Below are positions 40,701-55,764 of a DNA stretch of 64,000 nt, piece by piece. Within the stretch, counting starts at the first letter, position 1; every line of letters starts with the position of its first letter. The notes below the pieces were generated by a model that saw only the letters and a list, made by a program, of their open reading frames with translations, was not told the origin of the DNA and searched no databases. Source of the DNA: Lamellibrachia columna. Its lineage: Eukaryota; Annelida; Polychaeta; Sabellida; Siboglinidae. The position numbers and the translations under genes are program-made. The stretch lies in contig OY759262.1 in NCBI GenBank assembly GCA_963662155.1, positions 55,011,990 to 55,075,989 on the forward strand, written 5' to 3'.

Positions 40701-43700
40701 TGCATTGTACGGATCCCAACAATGGCCACTGTGGCATGACAGTGTTAGCAAGATGTGCATACAGTGGCGTAATGCATTGCGTAAAGTATGGAAGCTACCA
40801 TATGCTTCCCACAGAGATTTAGTACCATTAATTGCTGAATGTGTACCTTTAGATTTGGTCTTTTGTCTTTAGGTTTATAAAGTTTTACAGAACAGTAGCC
40901 TTGTCAGATAACATGGTTGTTAATTATATTGCAAATACAATGACATTTGCTTATAGGTCAACTATAGGCCAGAATGTAAGACACATTATGTCCAAATATA
41001 ACATGACCCACCATGAACTGTTGTATATGCCTATGAGTGCTATTAAGCATAAATGTAAAGAAATGTGGAATATCAATGTCAATGCTACATACTATGACAA
41101 TGCAAACATGATTTGTGAATTGGTTAAAATGAAAGATTGTAACAATGACGATGTCTTAAATAAGGAAGAATGTAATGCTGTGATTTCATATCTCAGCACA
41201 ATATAATTTGTTTTCTAGCTGCTATTTCTAACTTTCAATTTGTTTAATATGTACATTCTTGTGGATCTTGAGTCCGAATAAAGATGATGATAATAATAAT
41301 AATAATCTTCATCAAACGTCTGCATAAGTTCCTTCGTATGGAAAGAATGCTTCGTGAAAGCACACCTCCTGGAAGACAGACTTAATTGACATCACCAAAT
41401 AGCACAACTGGATATGAAGGACCAGCTGTGAGATCACTGTGAGCTATACCATTTAATAACAAATATAATTATATTGGCTGTGTGTGTATAGTCATGGATT
41501 GTGGTAATGTGAAGGTATTTTATTTGGCTAAAAGTTACATTTTCAAAAAACAGAACTTGCAGCAACCATGTGATAGGCATGTTAACGGTTTTGTTGACGT
41601 AAACAGTTTATATAATAACTTATGACATAAATGTAGTTGTTCTTATTGCTGTAGAATGCACAAGGATGTTGCTGTCAAGAAAATGGTACAACCAACCCTG
41701 GTGCAGTCTGTGCCCCCAGCTGGGGGTGACAAACACTCTAGCGAGGAGGCGGGTGCGGAGTCTGTGACGAGTGCAGCGGCAGTGGCTGCCGTCTCCGCCG
41801 TCATTGCTACACAGCCGTTCCTCAAGGTTCGTAGTACGGTCAAATAATAATTTTACGGCACAACCATTTGGGCTGATGTCTTGTGTATTGTTTCGTTCAC
41901 ACCTATCAATATCTCGGCGGCCGACCATTACTTGTTAAGGCCAGTTTATATGACCCGATTTGTCAGATAACTCACAACGATTAAACATGTCTTGGTTTCT
42001 CAAGTGGAAAACTTAAGTCAACATACCAACCTGGTAAGTGATGAACAAGTTGTCACGTCCAACTGTCAGGGACGTTGTAGATCAGTGACAAGCATTCTGC
42101 TGTGACAGGCGCAGCACGACATGGAGCAGAAGATGACACAACTGCTGGAGAAACTGACGACACTGCCACGTCAGGCGCCACTGACATGTCAGTCGACACA
42201 GCATGCGACGCAGCAGGAGACGATCGCGAAGTTGGAGGAGAAACTGACTCGACTCACAAACACCCGACTCAATCACCTCGAGAAGATGCAACTCATTCAG
42301 TTTCAGGTGAGAGTCTGGATTATTCGATAAGAAAAACTGTAATATGATGTCCCGTCAATTCATACGACTTCTGGTGTTGTTCACAATGAGCTGTCTCCAA
42401 CCAATCCAGACTCTTGTTATGTTTCTCAATTCATCTATCGTCAGCTTTGTTTTGTCTTTGATTTCATCAATCCATCTCGTGTGTGGCCTTCCTCTCTTCT
42501 GCTTTCACTCAGTCCGATCATTATCGCTTTCCCAACGTATCTCCTTCTACACACATGATATTGTATTGACTTGATCTATAACTGTATTGATTTGATCTAT
42601 GAATTCTGATCAACATGACAATTATTATCAACTAAAGAACATGTGCATGCCTTGGTTGAAGACTTAATAAAAAAAAATCACATTTTACCCATGCTTTATT
42701 CACTTTTATGTATAAAACGGCATTCCCCTCTTCTAGCTGATACACATTTTTGTTCAGCGTTTGTTGACTGGATAAAAATAAGGCAGGAAGAATTCCTTGT
42801 AATAAGTAGTTTTGCCAAATATCTTGCAAATCTCATTATCTCATTACAAGATCATATTTCTAGTAGTGTTAACAGGAACATTGGTATTGTCCATTGTACA
42901 GATTTCACTGTGCTTGTATACAAGCTTAGAGTTTTGATAATATCTGGTCCATCTTCAAATAAAGACTGCAAAGTGATATTGATATTACTGCATTTATAAA
43001 GAGTATAATATGAACACATTTGTAGTAAGGTATTTTTTAATTAGCCATTTAGACAACCCATTGACATTATTGCCTGTTTATGATTATTGATAATTTGCCA
43101 TTACTATCCTGAATATTTAGTATTAATAATAATATCACATAGCATTATGGGATTGATGTGACTGGTAACGTCTAATGTATCAAGAAGTATAATATATTTC
43201 TGTCTGTGGTTGTATGCACTGACACAACTAGATGTGTGAAGTGAAATTAGGAGAGGCACAACCTTACAGTGCATTGAAATGCAGTATCATCATTGTATGT
43301 CAGTCAGCTTTCTGTTAACACACTGTTTCTGAAGTGTGGTAGCCCTTTACTGGATTGAAATGTAACTGATAGTCACAACGTAATCCAGTAGGTGGTGCCA
43401 CTGTTCGTGTTGTCTCCAGCTCTGTGCTGGCAGAGATCAGGTGACAAAGTTAGCCAGACTGAACACACGCATAGCAACTATGTTATAAATTTAGAAAAAA
43501 ATTTGTCACTTGAAACCTCTCAATTAAATGTTTGATCCTTTTTAACATTATCTGTGTTTACAAGTTGAGTTGCCAGTTTACTTTTAGATTTCCCACAAAT
43601 TAGCCAAATACAATATCATAAATCAACCAAATATGGGAATTATAATTTTTTATATCTCAACTCACACATTACCACATATGATAATGTGGAATTCTGAGAT

Positions 43701-46610
43701 GCATTTTCTTCATCACACCCAGTATAGTGGTACCACAATTGTTTACAGCTTTGTTTGCAGATTTAGATTGTCAATAAAAAATGCAAATAACATAATAAGT
43801 AATAACTGTCAAGATACTTAGGTGAGGTTTTCAGATTTGTGGCAGTGAATATTATTGAATAAAAAGTGGTATATATCTAGGATAAATGCCCGCTCACCAG
43901 TGTTTTTGTCTAGAATATTAAGTAGAAATGATTTTTCCAAAAATAGTTTTTTTTCTATTTGTAAGATTCTAACACTAGCCACTAAGTGATTATCAAACGG
44001 TAAGCAAAAAGGTAAGAAATCACAAGTCTCATAATGAGCAGAAGTAAACTGGCAATGGAACGATTCTACTTTCTGAAACAAGATCATATAATAATTCAGA
44101 AATGGGATGTCTGTCAAAGTAGATTCTTTCATAAAATCATGATTATCTTTTGTAAGAATGTGTTCCCAGTAGATTAGTGGACAGGAAGGCAGGCAGAATA
44201 CCCAAAAGAACATCACACTGTCATGTTGCTTTTTGTAGGAGAGAGCTTTAAAAAAATCCTTTGAAGTTTTGGATTAGTTCCCACAGGTGACAACTAACAA
44301 GATACAAGGAATGTCCAACAAATGTGTGCGGGTTGTCCTCAGGTGGATATTGGAGAACAGTTTTTTCTGGAAGAAATCCGCTTGTTCTGGGGCATCAGGA
44401 AAAATTGGTAGCAATTGGTTAGTTTCAGTGTCTTCCACAAGAATGTTGTGGAACTCAAAAGCATATGGCAGTTTAACATGTCTGCAATTTACATTTCTTC
44501 ACGTTTTATTGAAAGAGAACATGTCTGGTCATGGTAGCCATGTCATGTCTTGTCATGGTAGTCATGTCATGTCTTGTCATGGTAGCCATGTCATGTCTGG
44601 TCATAGTAGCCATGTCATGTCTGGTCATGTTAGCCATGTGGCCAACGCCAATCCTATGAAAATTTATAAAAATTATTATACCAATGTATCCTGGCAAACA
44701 GTTACTGCAGTCAATAGATGGAGTTCAATCTATTTGAGTCAGTGTAATTGATTCAGTAGTGACTTCATACATTATGTTTGTCGATACGTTAGGAATGTGT
44801 CCAGAAATGTTGTACGGTAGTTTGAGCCATCAATTAGTCCAACAGCAAGACTTTCTTATCAAAACACATTTCAGATTAAAATTTGGATTAGAATATTTGC
44901 TTTTCAGGTTTGTGCAATGTTTTATATAAAATCACTGTCAATATAAATTCTAAATTATGTTTGCAAAATTATTTTAATGTCTACATTCAAATTAATAAAT
45001 AACTGAGTGCATACTTTGTGTTGATGGCTAAGTTTAATCCATAAACATTCCGTATACAAAAATAGGGACCCCAGTGTACTGCTTTAGATTTTTCTCGTCA
45101 AGTTAATTTTTTCTCATTTCAAATTAATTTTTGCGAAAAATCAAACATACCTAGTATCCACTGTAACATGCTAGTTCATTTGTGCAACTTTTGTGTGTAG
45201 TTTTTGTGAAATCATCAGACAAACTATTAAATTACTTATTGTTTGGTTAAACATTAACCCATTAAACCCCACAATGGCCGCGGCCGGCCGCTCTGTGCAG
45301 TCCTGGAACAGCCGCCGCCGGCCGCATACAGGACCCTCTAATAAAAAAAATCCTGGCGAATAACCACTGAACTAAATGCTACAAAATTTTGCCACACCCT
45401 AGCGGATACATTTTGTAACAACAACAGCTTGTTACGTGCATGTGTTGCCCTTTTGGAAATCTTGATTTTCATCAGTTTTGTTCACGCTATCTCGAAAATT
45501 TTTATTTCTATATTTGTCATGATAAAATAGGGTGTAACCTGAAAAATAACCGTCAGAATTTGATAATGTTTTCAGTGGTGCAAAGCTAACACATATAGCT
45601 ACATTTTCTTCGCTGAGTTGCATAGGGTTATAGCATGGGATCATTGTCAAATGTCAGTCGCAACTTTCAAAGTTTTAACAAATGTACTATTTTGTCTTTG
45701 CAAATTGTGATCAAGTGTCAACATTTTATTAATATATCCTATTTCTATGTATACATGCATGTGGAGAAATTACTACTCTTCAAAATAAATACAACTTGTA
45801 ATTGTCAATATTGAATAGTTTTTTCTACAGATTTTTTAACACAAGGAGGTAAAATCGCTCGAAATTTGCCAGAAATCCTGGGAACATGGTGGCATGTTTG
45901 AATAAAATCCTGGGCCTAATGGGTTAATTGAAGTGAGAATGGAAACGCTGAAAACTTGAATTTCATCCTTGTTGAAATTTTGTAACTTTGTCATATGATC
46001 GCCGAGAGGATGGAAGTCACACATGACTCCACACTAGTGACACTAGATATTTGGACATTAACAAACTGGATTTAGTTTAGGCTAAATCAGTTGAGGATGG
46101 AGTTTTAAGTGATGTTTCGTTTACTCAGTAAATGCTTCCATCAGAATTCATAAGTATGACATAAATTGACATTTTGAAACTTGAGTGTCGATTCCACCTC
46201 TCTTGTGTCATAACCCTAACACAGGCAGATGTTTTTTGCGAGGCATTTCATACATGTCAAGCAAGACCATAAAAAATTTACTGCCATAATCTGTGATGTC
46301 ACATGCGATATTTATTAAACAAAATTGCTCACATATGTTCAGTAGGGTTAGACACAGTTAGGATTATGGTGTGCGTATGGTTGCATCGGTTGACCTGCCA
46401 AATGAAACATGCTGGTTATCTGATGTTGGCTAACGATACGTCTGATCAGTTTCATCATAAAGTCATTATATGGTACACAACACATCTGTCGTAACGTCTT
46501 TGCCACCCACATGTGTTCTAATGAACAACAATGTTTAATATGAATGTTTTGCCATGAATGTCATGTTTACATTGCATGCTGAATAATATGGTTGATATTC
46601 AACAACAGTC

Positions 46611-46674
<64 letters not shown>

Positions 46675-49600
46675 CCACATTAAAAAAATATATATCTATT
46701 TTTTATGTGGTTCATTAAGACACCTAAATTTGGGCAGTTAAATGTTTCGCACAAATAGATATATTTATACTATAATACATGACTTTATAATAAAAACCAT
46801 TATACTTTTTACCTTTAAGTAGATGATTGCATGTGAACTGAGCTAGAATACCGTGGGTGTAATTATCTTCTCATGTTACCAAGAAGTAGAATTTGTTTAG
46901 TTGACTGCATGATGTGCATTTGTCATCCATCCATCTTGCTATATCATGTAGCAAACTGTCTTGGACATGTTAAGTTCCTTGTTTCTGTCCATTCCGTCAA
47001 GTGTACTGTTGAACAAAAGACGTGTTAAAGTGAAATTTACCTTAAGAATTATTATTAGAATATTATATTTTATTCTTGCTTAAGTTCCCTTTAATTTAAC
47101 TTATTGATAAAATTTTAGGTAAAACAAAGTGTGTTTAGCTACAGGCCATATATTGAGGTTAGTTTGACCTCTAATTTGTAATTATGTAATATTTTATTAG
47201 TTTGTCTAAATTAATTTTAGCAAAGTTTTATATGTACATGTATATTTATGCATGATTGGTTTTGTTATTTCACACATTTTATGTAAAGTGCATTGAGATT
47301 TAAAGGATAAAATATATTTATTATTATTACCATGAGACTGGTTTCTCATCCTGTTGTCCTGTTTCTACTTTTATTATCTTCTGACTCTCTTTGTCTGGTG
47401 TCGTTGGTCGCTCCCAGTTGATGGCATCAGTGGAACCATACTGAGCACGCTCTGAGTGAGTGTAGTTACCGTTGTGGGCACTGAGGAAGGTGAAGGTCAC
47501 GACTCAGGTCAGATAGTCGGAAGTAGGAAAGAAAACGAGATGGTAGGAAAATGCACCAAAAAAGCATATTGATGCAACCATATGTGACAAAAAAGCAAAA
47601 CAATATAAAAACATGTGCATATGTTGCAACGTAATTCACCGATATGACAAACATGAAGTGTAAGACAGTATTCTGTGCAGAAACTATGAGTTGATTGTTG
47701 AAACGGAGAACGTCTAGCACTTGATAGAAAGAACGTTACAGAGAAAGTAGGAAAAAGCTAGAGTGAGAATGGGACGAAAAACATCGCGATATAGAATCAA
47801 AAGACCAGCAGTTGCAGATCGTGTGCACAAGAACTGCGACATCGATGGGGAGTTCTCAGTGATACTGGATTGAGAAGGTGAAGATGAGATCAGAAGATTT
47901 TGAATGCATCGCTACGCCATAAATAGAGACAAGGGGATACGTAGGGGGGTACAAAGGTTTTCCACGGTTTGCTGTAGACTGTGCTGCCACCCGGTGGCAA
48001 ACCAAACAAACCGTCACTCGGATTAATGCTGCAGACTGTGCGGTCGATATTTTAGGTGACTTATTTTCTCGGCTATGTCAGAAGAAATGTGCTTCAAACA
48101 TTCGGATTACTGACCCGATGAACCTTTTTAGAGGTTCATCATATATATTTATATATACTTGGCGGATAAATACATTATTTCTTAGTAATCGTTGCTCCTC
48201 GTGTTGAGTGGTGGCTATCTTGTCTCTGAGGTAAAAAATCTACAATAAAAAGAGCAACTTCTGGATGAGACGTGCCGAGACTGTGGTCTTGAACGGGACT
48301 GTAGTCTTACACGAGGCTGCGTTCGCATTAGATCAGATGCCGAGCGGAACCGCTTATAAAGCATCTGCACCTGAGTCAGCTCTTCACAGTGATGGCGGCG
48401 TGCCTAGAAAAATTAGCAGTAGTAACTAAAGCGTGCCTCGGATGCAAAAAGAAACACCCGTAGAATTATCGGAGATGAAGTGCCGGCGGATATCGCAGAT
48501 CACAATAGGACTATCACTACCGGTGCGATGATCAATTCTGGGAGGCTAGTAATGTAGCCAGCCTGCAGCTGTTGAGGAGTAACATCTCGTCTGGTGAGTA
48601 ATGATAATCTACCCTGAGTTCTTGGAAGCAGCAAAAAGCTGGTTGCTTCGGCAGACGTTCATGATTGATCTTAGCCGGTGTAAAAAAGTGAACTGTATCA
48701 GTTACAAAATATTATGAGCGACTGTCGTTCTTTTCTTATGGGAAGATTCCAGGTTGGTTTATGACATTATTTTACTTGGAACTGGGTATTAAGGTAAAAT
48801 ATAAAAAGTTGATGTGATGGGAACATATTTGGTAAACCCTGTTGTGCTGGTGCAGTAAGCAGACTGTTCCACAGGGAGCACACTGTAGACGGTGTTTCGT
48901 GGATCGCGCTCCGCGAATCGTCTTATAGTGGGGGTTACCATTCTCCGGATGCCATGTGTCAGTAGTTGACAAACTTGAATGTGAAAAAGCATGATAAAAG
49001 TGTGGAATTTGAAAGCTGTTCAAGAAGGTGGATGAAAACTGGTTTAATATCACTTGTATTGTGTACAAGTATCACTTGTATTGTATACATGTATCACTTG
49101 TATTGTATACAAGTATCGCTTGTATTGTATAAAAGTATCGCTTGTATTATATACAAGTATCGCCTGTATCGTATACAAGTATCGCCTGTATTGTATACAA
49201 GTATCGCCTGTATTGTATACAAGTACCACCTGTATTGTATACAAGTATCGTTTGTATTGTATACAAGTATCGCTTGTATTGTATACAAGTATCGCTTGTA
49301 TTGTATACAAGTATCGCTTGTATTGTATACAAGTATCGCTTGTATTGTATACAAGTATCGCTTGTATTTCTCACCCAGTTTGATCTAAAGTTTGCTTTCA
49401 TGATGTATAATGTTTGCTAATTTCTTTCCGCTCTGTTGTGTTTGCTATGACAGTTTTAAGTAACTTTGATCTTTAAGAGCCAGTGTAAAAACATGATTTG
49501 CTGTTTCAACTCGGCTATATTCGGTTTTTGTTCATCGTGCCACCGTCTAAAAAACCTGTTTTCCGTGATGATAAGTCTAAAAATAATGATTTTTTTGTGG

Positions 49601-52600
49601 CATGGAATTAGAGTTATGTTAAGGTTGTTAAAGGTTTTCAGCAGCAACGGCAATGCAAATCTAAGGTCTTGCAGCTTTGCGGGACGTGGAACTCATCCAA
49701 TAGGTAGTGACTGCGATTTGAAGTTACTATTGTGAACTATTTTTCTAAGTGTTTCATTGGTTGACCCATATAATTCTATCCAATGAAAGTGTTGATGTCA
49801 TTAAAAGTACTTGCTGCGGTTTCCGTGGAAGGCATTGCGTGTCACAAACTAGGAAGTGTCAGTCATTGTTTCTAAACTGAAGAGGATCGAGGGAATATTT
49901 TGTAGACTCTAAATGAGATATTTCATATATATCTTTGTTACAGGCACAATTGGCATTGCGAAACAAGAAAGCGGGCACGCTTGCGAAAACTCATGGCACA
50001 GCGGCATCGAAAACACACCCTCGAACTACGCAGAGCGCAGAGGCGATTTACAAAAAGACGTCACCAAAAAGAGATGTCTACACAACAGTCAGAGAGGACA
50101 GACAGGCGCCAGACAGACAGGTGACAGAGATGTCTATACTGAACACGCCGGCCCCTAGGGCCAGACCTCCAATGCCCACTTCATACATGGCTGCTCAGGG
50201 CGCGAAGACTACCCCAGCCCCCGCCAGGAACACAAGGAAAGGTAACGCATATACTGGTGGCTTTCAGCTCATAGCGTATTCATCCATCCGTTGACAACTT
50301 TAACATTGTATATCGATTTTAAGATTGCTCAAGCATTTTGTCCTGATGCGCTTTAGGCATTAGATTTAGACATGATAGAAGTTTACATATTATTAGTATA
50401 AAACTTGCAATTATTGACGTTTTTAGCATATACTGTACATGCAGGCAAGCACATTTGTATGTGTGTGTGTGCATGCACATTTATGTGCACTAATGCTGAA
50501 GTAGACATGCACAAGTATGCACAATTCCCATTGTATCAGCTCATGTTTCGAGAAAAATCATATAATTCATGATGTTTCGGGTACTTTTTGGTAATTTATG
50601 TTAGACCATAATTATATGTGTTCTGTGTGGTCATGATTTAGACACCCTGTTCCAGAATAGTTTCAAAATTGTCACAAGAAATGACTGAGAAATTTGTTTT
50701 GGAAGGACTTAGTTAGTAAAGCTCTCGTGGTCAAAAGAAACTTGTGGTCAAAGCAGACTTAAAAGACACTTGATGATACAGTCAGGTGTCCAACTGTTTG
50801 ACCGTCTGGGTTTGAGTCCACACATTGTCCCACTTATGTCCAGTACTGTCCAGTACTGTCCAGTTTCTCACAGAGACATGTCTTAGCTGTGTAACTAGGG
50901 TGGATTTATTTGTTCAACATGTTTTTAATCATCTCTGTACATCGTCATTAACTGACCACACAACTGAAATGGCCCCTTGTGCCATTGATTCTAGTTTATA
51001 GTTAGTTTCCAGATAAACGGTTGGTTATTCATATTCACAAACAAAAGGTCATTCAATATGTTGTGATAGTGCAGAATAGTTAGTTGTTCCCGCCGTGTGG
51101 CACATTCTGTTCACTGGCCTGTTGTGATCTGGTCACTGTTCTTCAGAGGCCTCAATCATTGGACTGGTCAGTAGTATTTAATATATCACACCAATCCAGC
51201 CTTTTGTCGTGGTCACTACAACAGTGGTCAATACCAGTGTACATGATGTATACCAGTGTACGTGATGTATACCAGTGTACATGGTGTATACCAGTGTACA
51301 TGGTGTATACCAGTGTACATGGTGTATACCAGTGTACATGGTGTATACCAGTGTACGTGGTGTATACCAGTGTACGTGGTGTATACCAGTGTACATGGTG
51401 TATACCAGTGTACATGGTGTATACCAGTGTACATGTTATATACAAGTGTACATGATGTATACCAGTGTACATGGTGTATACCAGTGTACATGGTGTGTAC
51501 AGTGTATGTGGTATTGTCGATGGTGTTTCTTAGATCCCAGTTACAGAAACAGGGCAACCATTTGATGTGGTTTTTCAGGCTATGATAGATCGACTGTTTG
51601 TAACGTCAAGAGCCAGGTTTTGACACCAGGTGTTACTTGTTGAAGCCTACTTGAACAGGACACATATGGCGTGTACAGATAATGTGTTAATTCAGCACTG
51701 CCGTGGCTCGAGGGCTGAGACATGGCTCCTTGGCATGTGAAGTGGGTGTGTCACCTTAACGAAGACACTGCCACAGGTAACATGTCACACCTGGAGCAAG
51801 TACAGAAACATCTTCTAGGAATCTGGGTAAAATCTGTCTCTCACCATAATGTTAAATATCCTATTTCTGTGGTGTGCTGTCACTGCAGTCTGCTAGTTCT
51901 GTCACAGTTCCTAGTCTGGAACTGAAACTGCAGGTTCCAATAGATACCGCAGGTCCCAATAGGTACCACATGTCCCAATAGGTACCACAGGTCCTAGTTG
52001 GTTCTGCAGGTCCCAATAAGTACTGTGGGTCCTGATAGGCACCGCGGATCCCAATAGCTACTGCAGGTCCCAGTAGGTACTGTGGGTCCCAGTAGGTACT
52101 GCGGGTCCCGGTAGGTACCGTGGGTCCCAGTAAGTACCGCGCGTTCCAATAGGTACCGCAGGTCCCAACAGGTACCGCAGGTCCCAACAGGTAACGCAGG
52201 TCTCGACTCTCCGCCCTTCCAGACCCGGAACTGTCACAGCACAAGTTGATCAGTAATAGTCACACATTCTTCGTATTCTTAACTCAAGTCAACTGTATTT
52301 AACGTCCATTGTCCACTTGTATGTGCTGAATATAGCTTGATGAGGCTGACTCAAATTCTTTAGTTAGTTCTCTTGAAATAAAACTTGTTCTGTTGTGTAG
52401 TTGCTTGTGATTGGCCTAAGTTAGCTCTCATTTGGTGCATTTAAAAAATTTAGGAGTGTTCTTCTGCCCTCTTTCAAGAGTAGACAACTCCACCGTCTCC
52501 CATACTGGAACCATTTAATAAATAGTTACCAAGAGTTGTCAGAACTGGAACATGACAGCATTACTTTCTACCTGGCCAGAATCCAGGACAAAAGCCCCAC

Positions 52601-53066
52601 TGGTCAAATGCCCCACAAGACAAACACTTCCACCGGACAACAGCCCCATGGACAAAAGCCCAACAATTCCAAAACAAAAAAGTACTGATTGTAAAATGTA
52701 CTACTGATATCATGAGTAGTATAGGCATCTTCAGTTTGTTGGAAATTTACTCGACTATTTCTACGTTATTGACAAATTCTACGGTGTTGCAAGATGTTGG
52801 GCTGACTCGTAGCCCTGGGCTAACATTCTTGCCTCTCCCGCTGCCCATGTGGATCATGTCTCCCCGCACCTGTTCTTCGGCACCTCCTAGGGCCACAGTT
52901 GTTATTAACAGTTGGGGCCAGGTACCTTTATCCTGAAGAATGCAGCGCCCTGCCTCCGTCGGGAGGTGGAAATACCTATGTACAGGCGACTGACGTACAT
53001 GAGTTTGTATTCATCTTCATTCATGGCCCAAGGGTGTCCACGTGACCATCCTGCCCCACTCCCAAA

Positions 53067-53107
<41 letters not shown>

Positions 53108-53229
53108 TATATCCTAGCTGAGTTACCCACCATTGCACGAGAACAATGACAATATCCAGCCCCAGCCCATTGCATGCAAAACTGAGATATGACGGAACAG
53201 ACAAACAAACATGGACACATTGTTTTATA

Positions 53230-53290
<61 letters not shown>

Positions 53291-55716
53291 TAACAACTAT
53301 GGCTCTAGGAGGTATATATATAATATTATATAATATATATATCAAAACCATAAAAAAAAACAGAATTAATATTAGCAGGCAAATGTGGTTTATTAGATCT
53401 GCCCGAAACTATAGAAATTAATTCTGAACAAAACCTTAGAATCCAGGGGACTTTCACAAAAGTATTCCTAAAATATCCAATAACAACTTATTGTGAGAAA
53501 CAGTCATCACCAACTGTATGTATGTATGTATGTATATATATATATATATAATTATTAATTACTACCAAAACAATTGAAGCATTTTAAAATTAGGGTTGTT
53601 TTACAACACTGCTACAAGAATACAATAATTCAAATCGTTCCACAGATCTTCGTGATCACTGAATTGGTTCCCTTCGCCAATGGGTTCATGATCTTCGTGA
53701 TCACTGAATTGGTTCCCTTCGCCAATGGGTTCATGATCTTCGTGATCACTGAATTGGTTCCCTTCGCCAATGGGTTCATGATCTTCGTGATCACTGAATT
53801 GGTTCCCTTCGCCAATGGGTTCATGATCTTCGTGATCACTGAATTGGTTCCCTTCGCCAATGGGTTCATGATCTTCGTGATCACTGAATTGGTTCCCTTC
53901 GCCAATGGAAGCCCACTATTTCACTTCTGGGTTCATGGTGGACTCATAAAGTTCTGGTGATTTTGAGACGGACCCTGACTTTGGCAATTTTTTTACTCCA
54001 TGACATTTTTTTGTAAGGATGTGATTATATTTGAGGACTACGACACTCCTGCTATGCACAGACTTAGGCGTATACATGCACAACCCTTCTTTAGTTGAGT
54101 CTTTTCCAGTTGACAGAATCAGCCGTTTAGTAGAACCAAATATATTCGCTGGGACAGAATAATTTCCTGTTTCCGTTGTATTAAAATATGCCACTTAGTG
54201 ACTTAAAATATGCCACTTAAGTGATTCAGCCTCTTAGTAGAATCAAATAGCTCTGATCCTCTCAATGGACAGTCCGGCACTCTAGCCTCTGAGCTAAAGC
54301 ACTCCCACTACCCTGGTGGAAAATATCCTGGTTCATTTATCATGGGGTATTTACCCCCGGGACAGATAGAAGTAGGGCATTTCCCTCCTGGACATTTAGA
54401 GCCCCAACTGGAACTAGTTACCTCCAGTTGTCTTTTACCTTCCCCTATGTTATTATTGACAATGTCTGTTGCTCAGAAACAAACTAGTATTTAAAGGTCC
54501 TTCCATTCACTCATTTTGTTTCAGACTCATTTCATGAAAAATTTGACATATCTAGTATCCACTACACCGTGTTAGCTCATTTGTGATTTTTCTTATTTAG
54601 TTTTGGTGAAATCATTGGACAAACTGTTAAATTATTTTTAAATTGATCTGATAAAAACAAAAAACAAAAATTCATTTGACTCCATAAGGCTATTCAGAAG
54701 TTTGCAGGTTGCCTGGTATAGTGATCAAAGTCAGTTCTTTCAGTAATTTTAGCAAAAGTTCTAACTCTTATTAAACCGAGTGTGCATATTACTTAAAGCA
54801 AAACAAAAGTCATGGTTTGGAATTATGCACCTAAGAGATAATAAAAACTGACCATGTGCAACCAAAGTTGTAGCGTAAAATACGCATGACGTATTATAAG
54901 TGAGGCTGGCATATACAGTACCAATGCAAAGTTTCAAACAAACGTAATATTTTGTCAGAAAGAGGACTACCCCGGTAGTTTAGTAAACAAAGGCAAACAA
55001 AGGCAAACATACATCCTGTTTGGACAGAAAAAGGATTAGTTTAGTAAACAAAGGACAAAATATGTTACTTAAGTTGAGTTTGGACTCAAACAGCATGGCC
55101 ATATCCTATTGGCAATATAGGAATAGGTGTATACAAATATATTTTCATTTGGCAAGCGAATTTTGCTAAACTTGTGACATAGGGTTATGTAACAGTAGCG
55201 CGCAGCCCATGAAATTAAGATGCTGTGCGTTCAACAAGGTTTTCATTGTTTTTTTAGATATTTTTAATCATAGTTGCAAATGGTTATGTTTTAGTAATTC
55301 TTATAGGTGCTTGCCATAGGCCAAAAACCATGACTTTTGTTTCCTCTAACTATTCACACGCTACAGATTTGATCAGGATGGGCTAAACCAGTTGAGGAAG
55401 GAGTTTTGACCCCTGAAAAAAATCTTTTCCCATGTTTACATTGCTATTGATAGACTTCTTGGAACACACACGGTTTGACTTTAGAAGTTACGCATTTCCC
55501 AAACAACTTTTCCGTAGGGTCCCACTACAGACAACAGAGAAACAGCTTCCTTAAATAAACAAGAAAGGACTATCCTGAACCAAAACATGTTTTCCATGTT
55601 ACATGAAACTATTTGTGTTTTCAGTGTTATGTGAAATATGTAATGGTGTGTGTGTGTGCGTGCATGTATGTGTGCGTGATTGTATGTGTGCGTGATTGTG
55701 TGTGTGCGTGATTGTG

Positions 55717-55764
<48 letters not shown>

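Noticed and set aside
42643..42999. 118-residue plus-strand frame as an extra TALPID3 exon
   Set aside because: No resemblance to TALPID3. Exons 5 and 6 join in phase 0 without it, and no matching splice pair was found.
54240..54303. A functional tRNA gene
   Set aside because: Only the A-box half is convincing; no complete cloverleaf, acceptor pairing or terminator follows.
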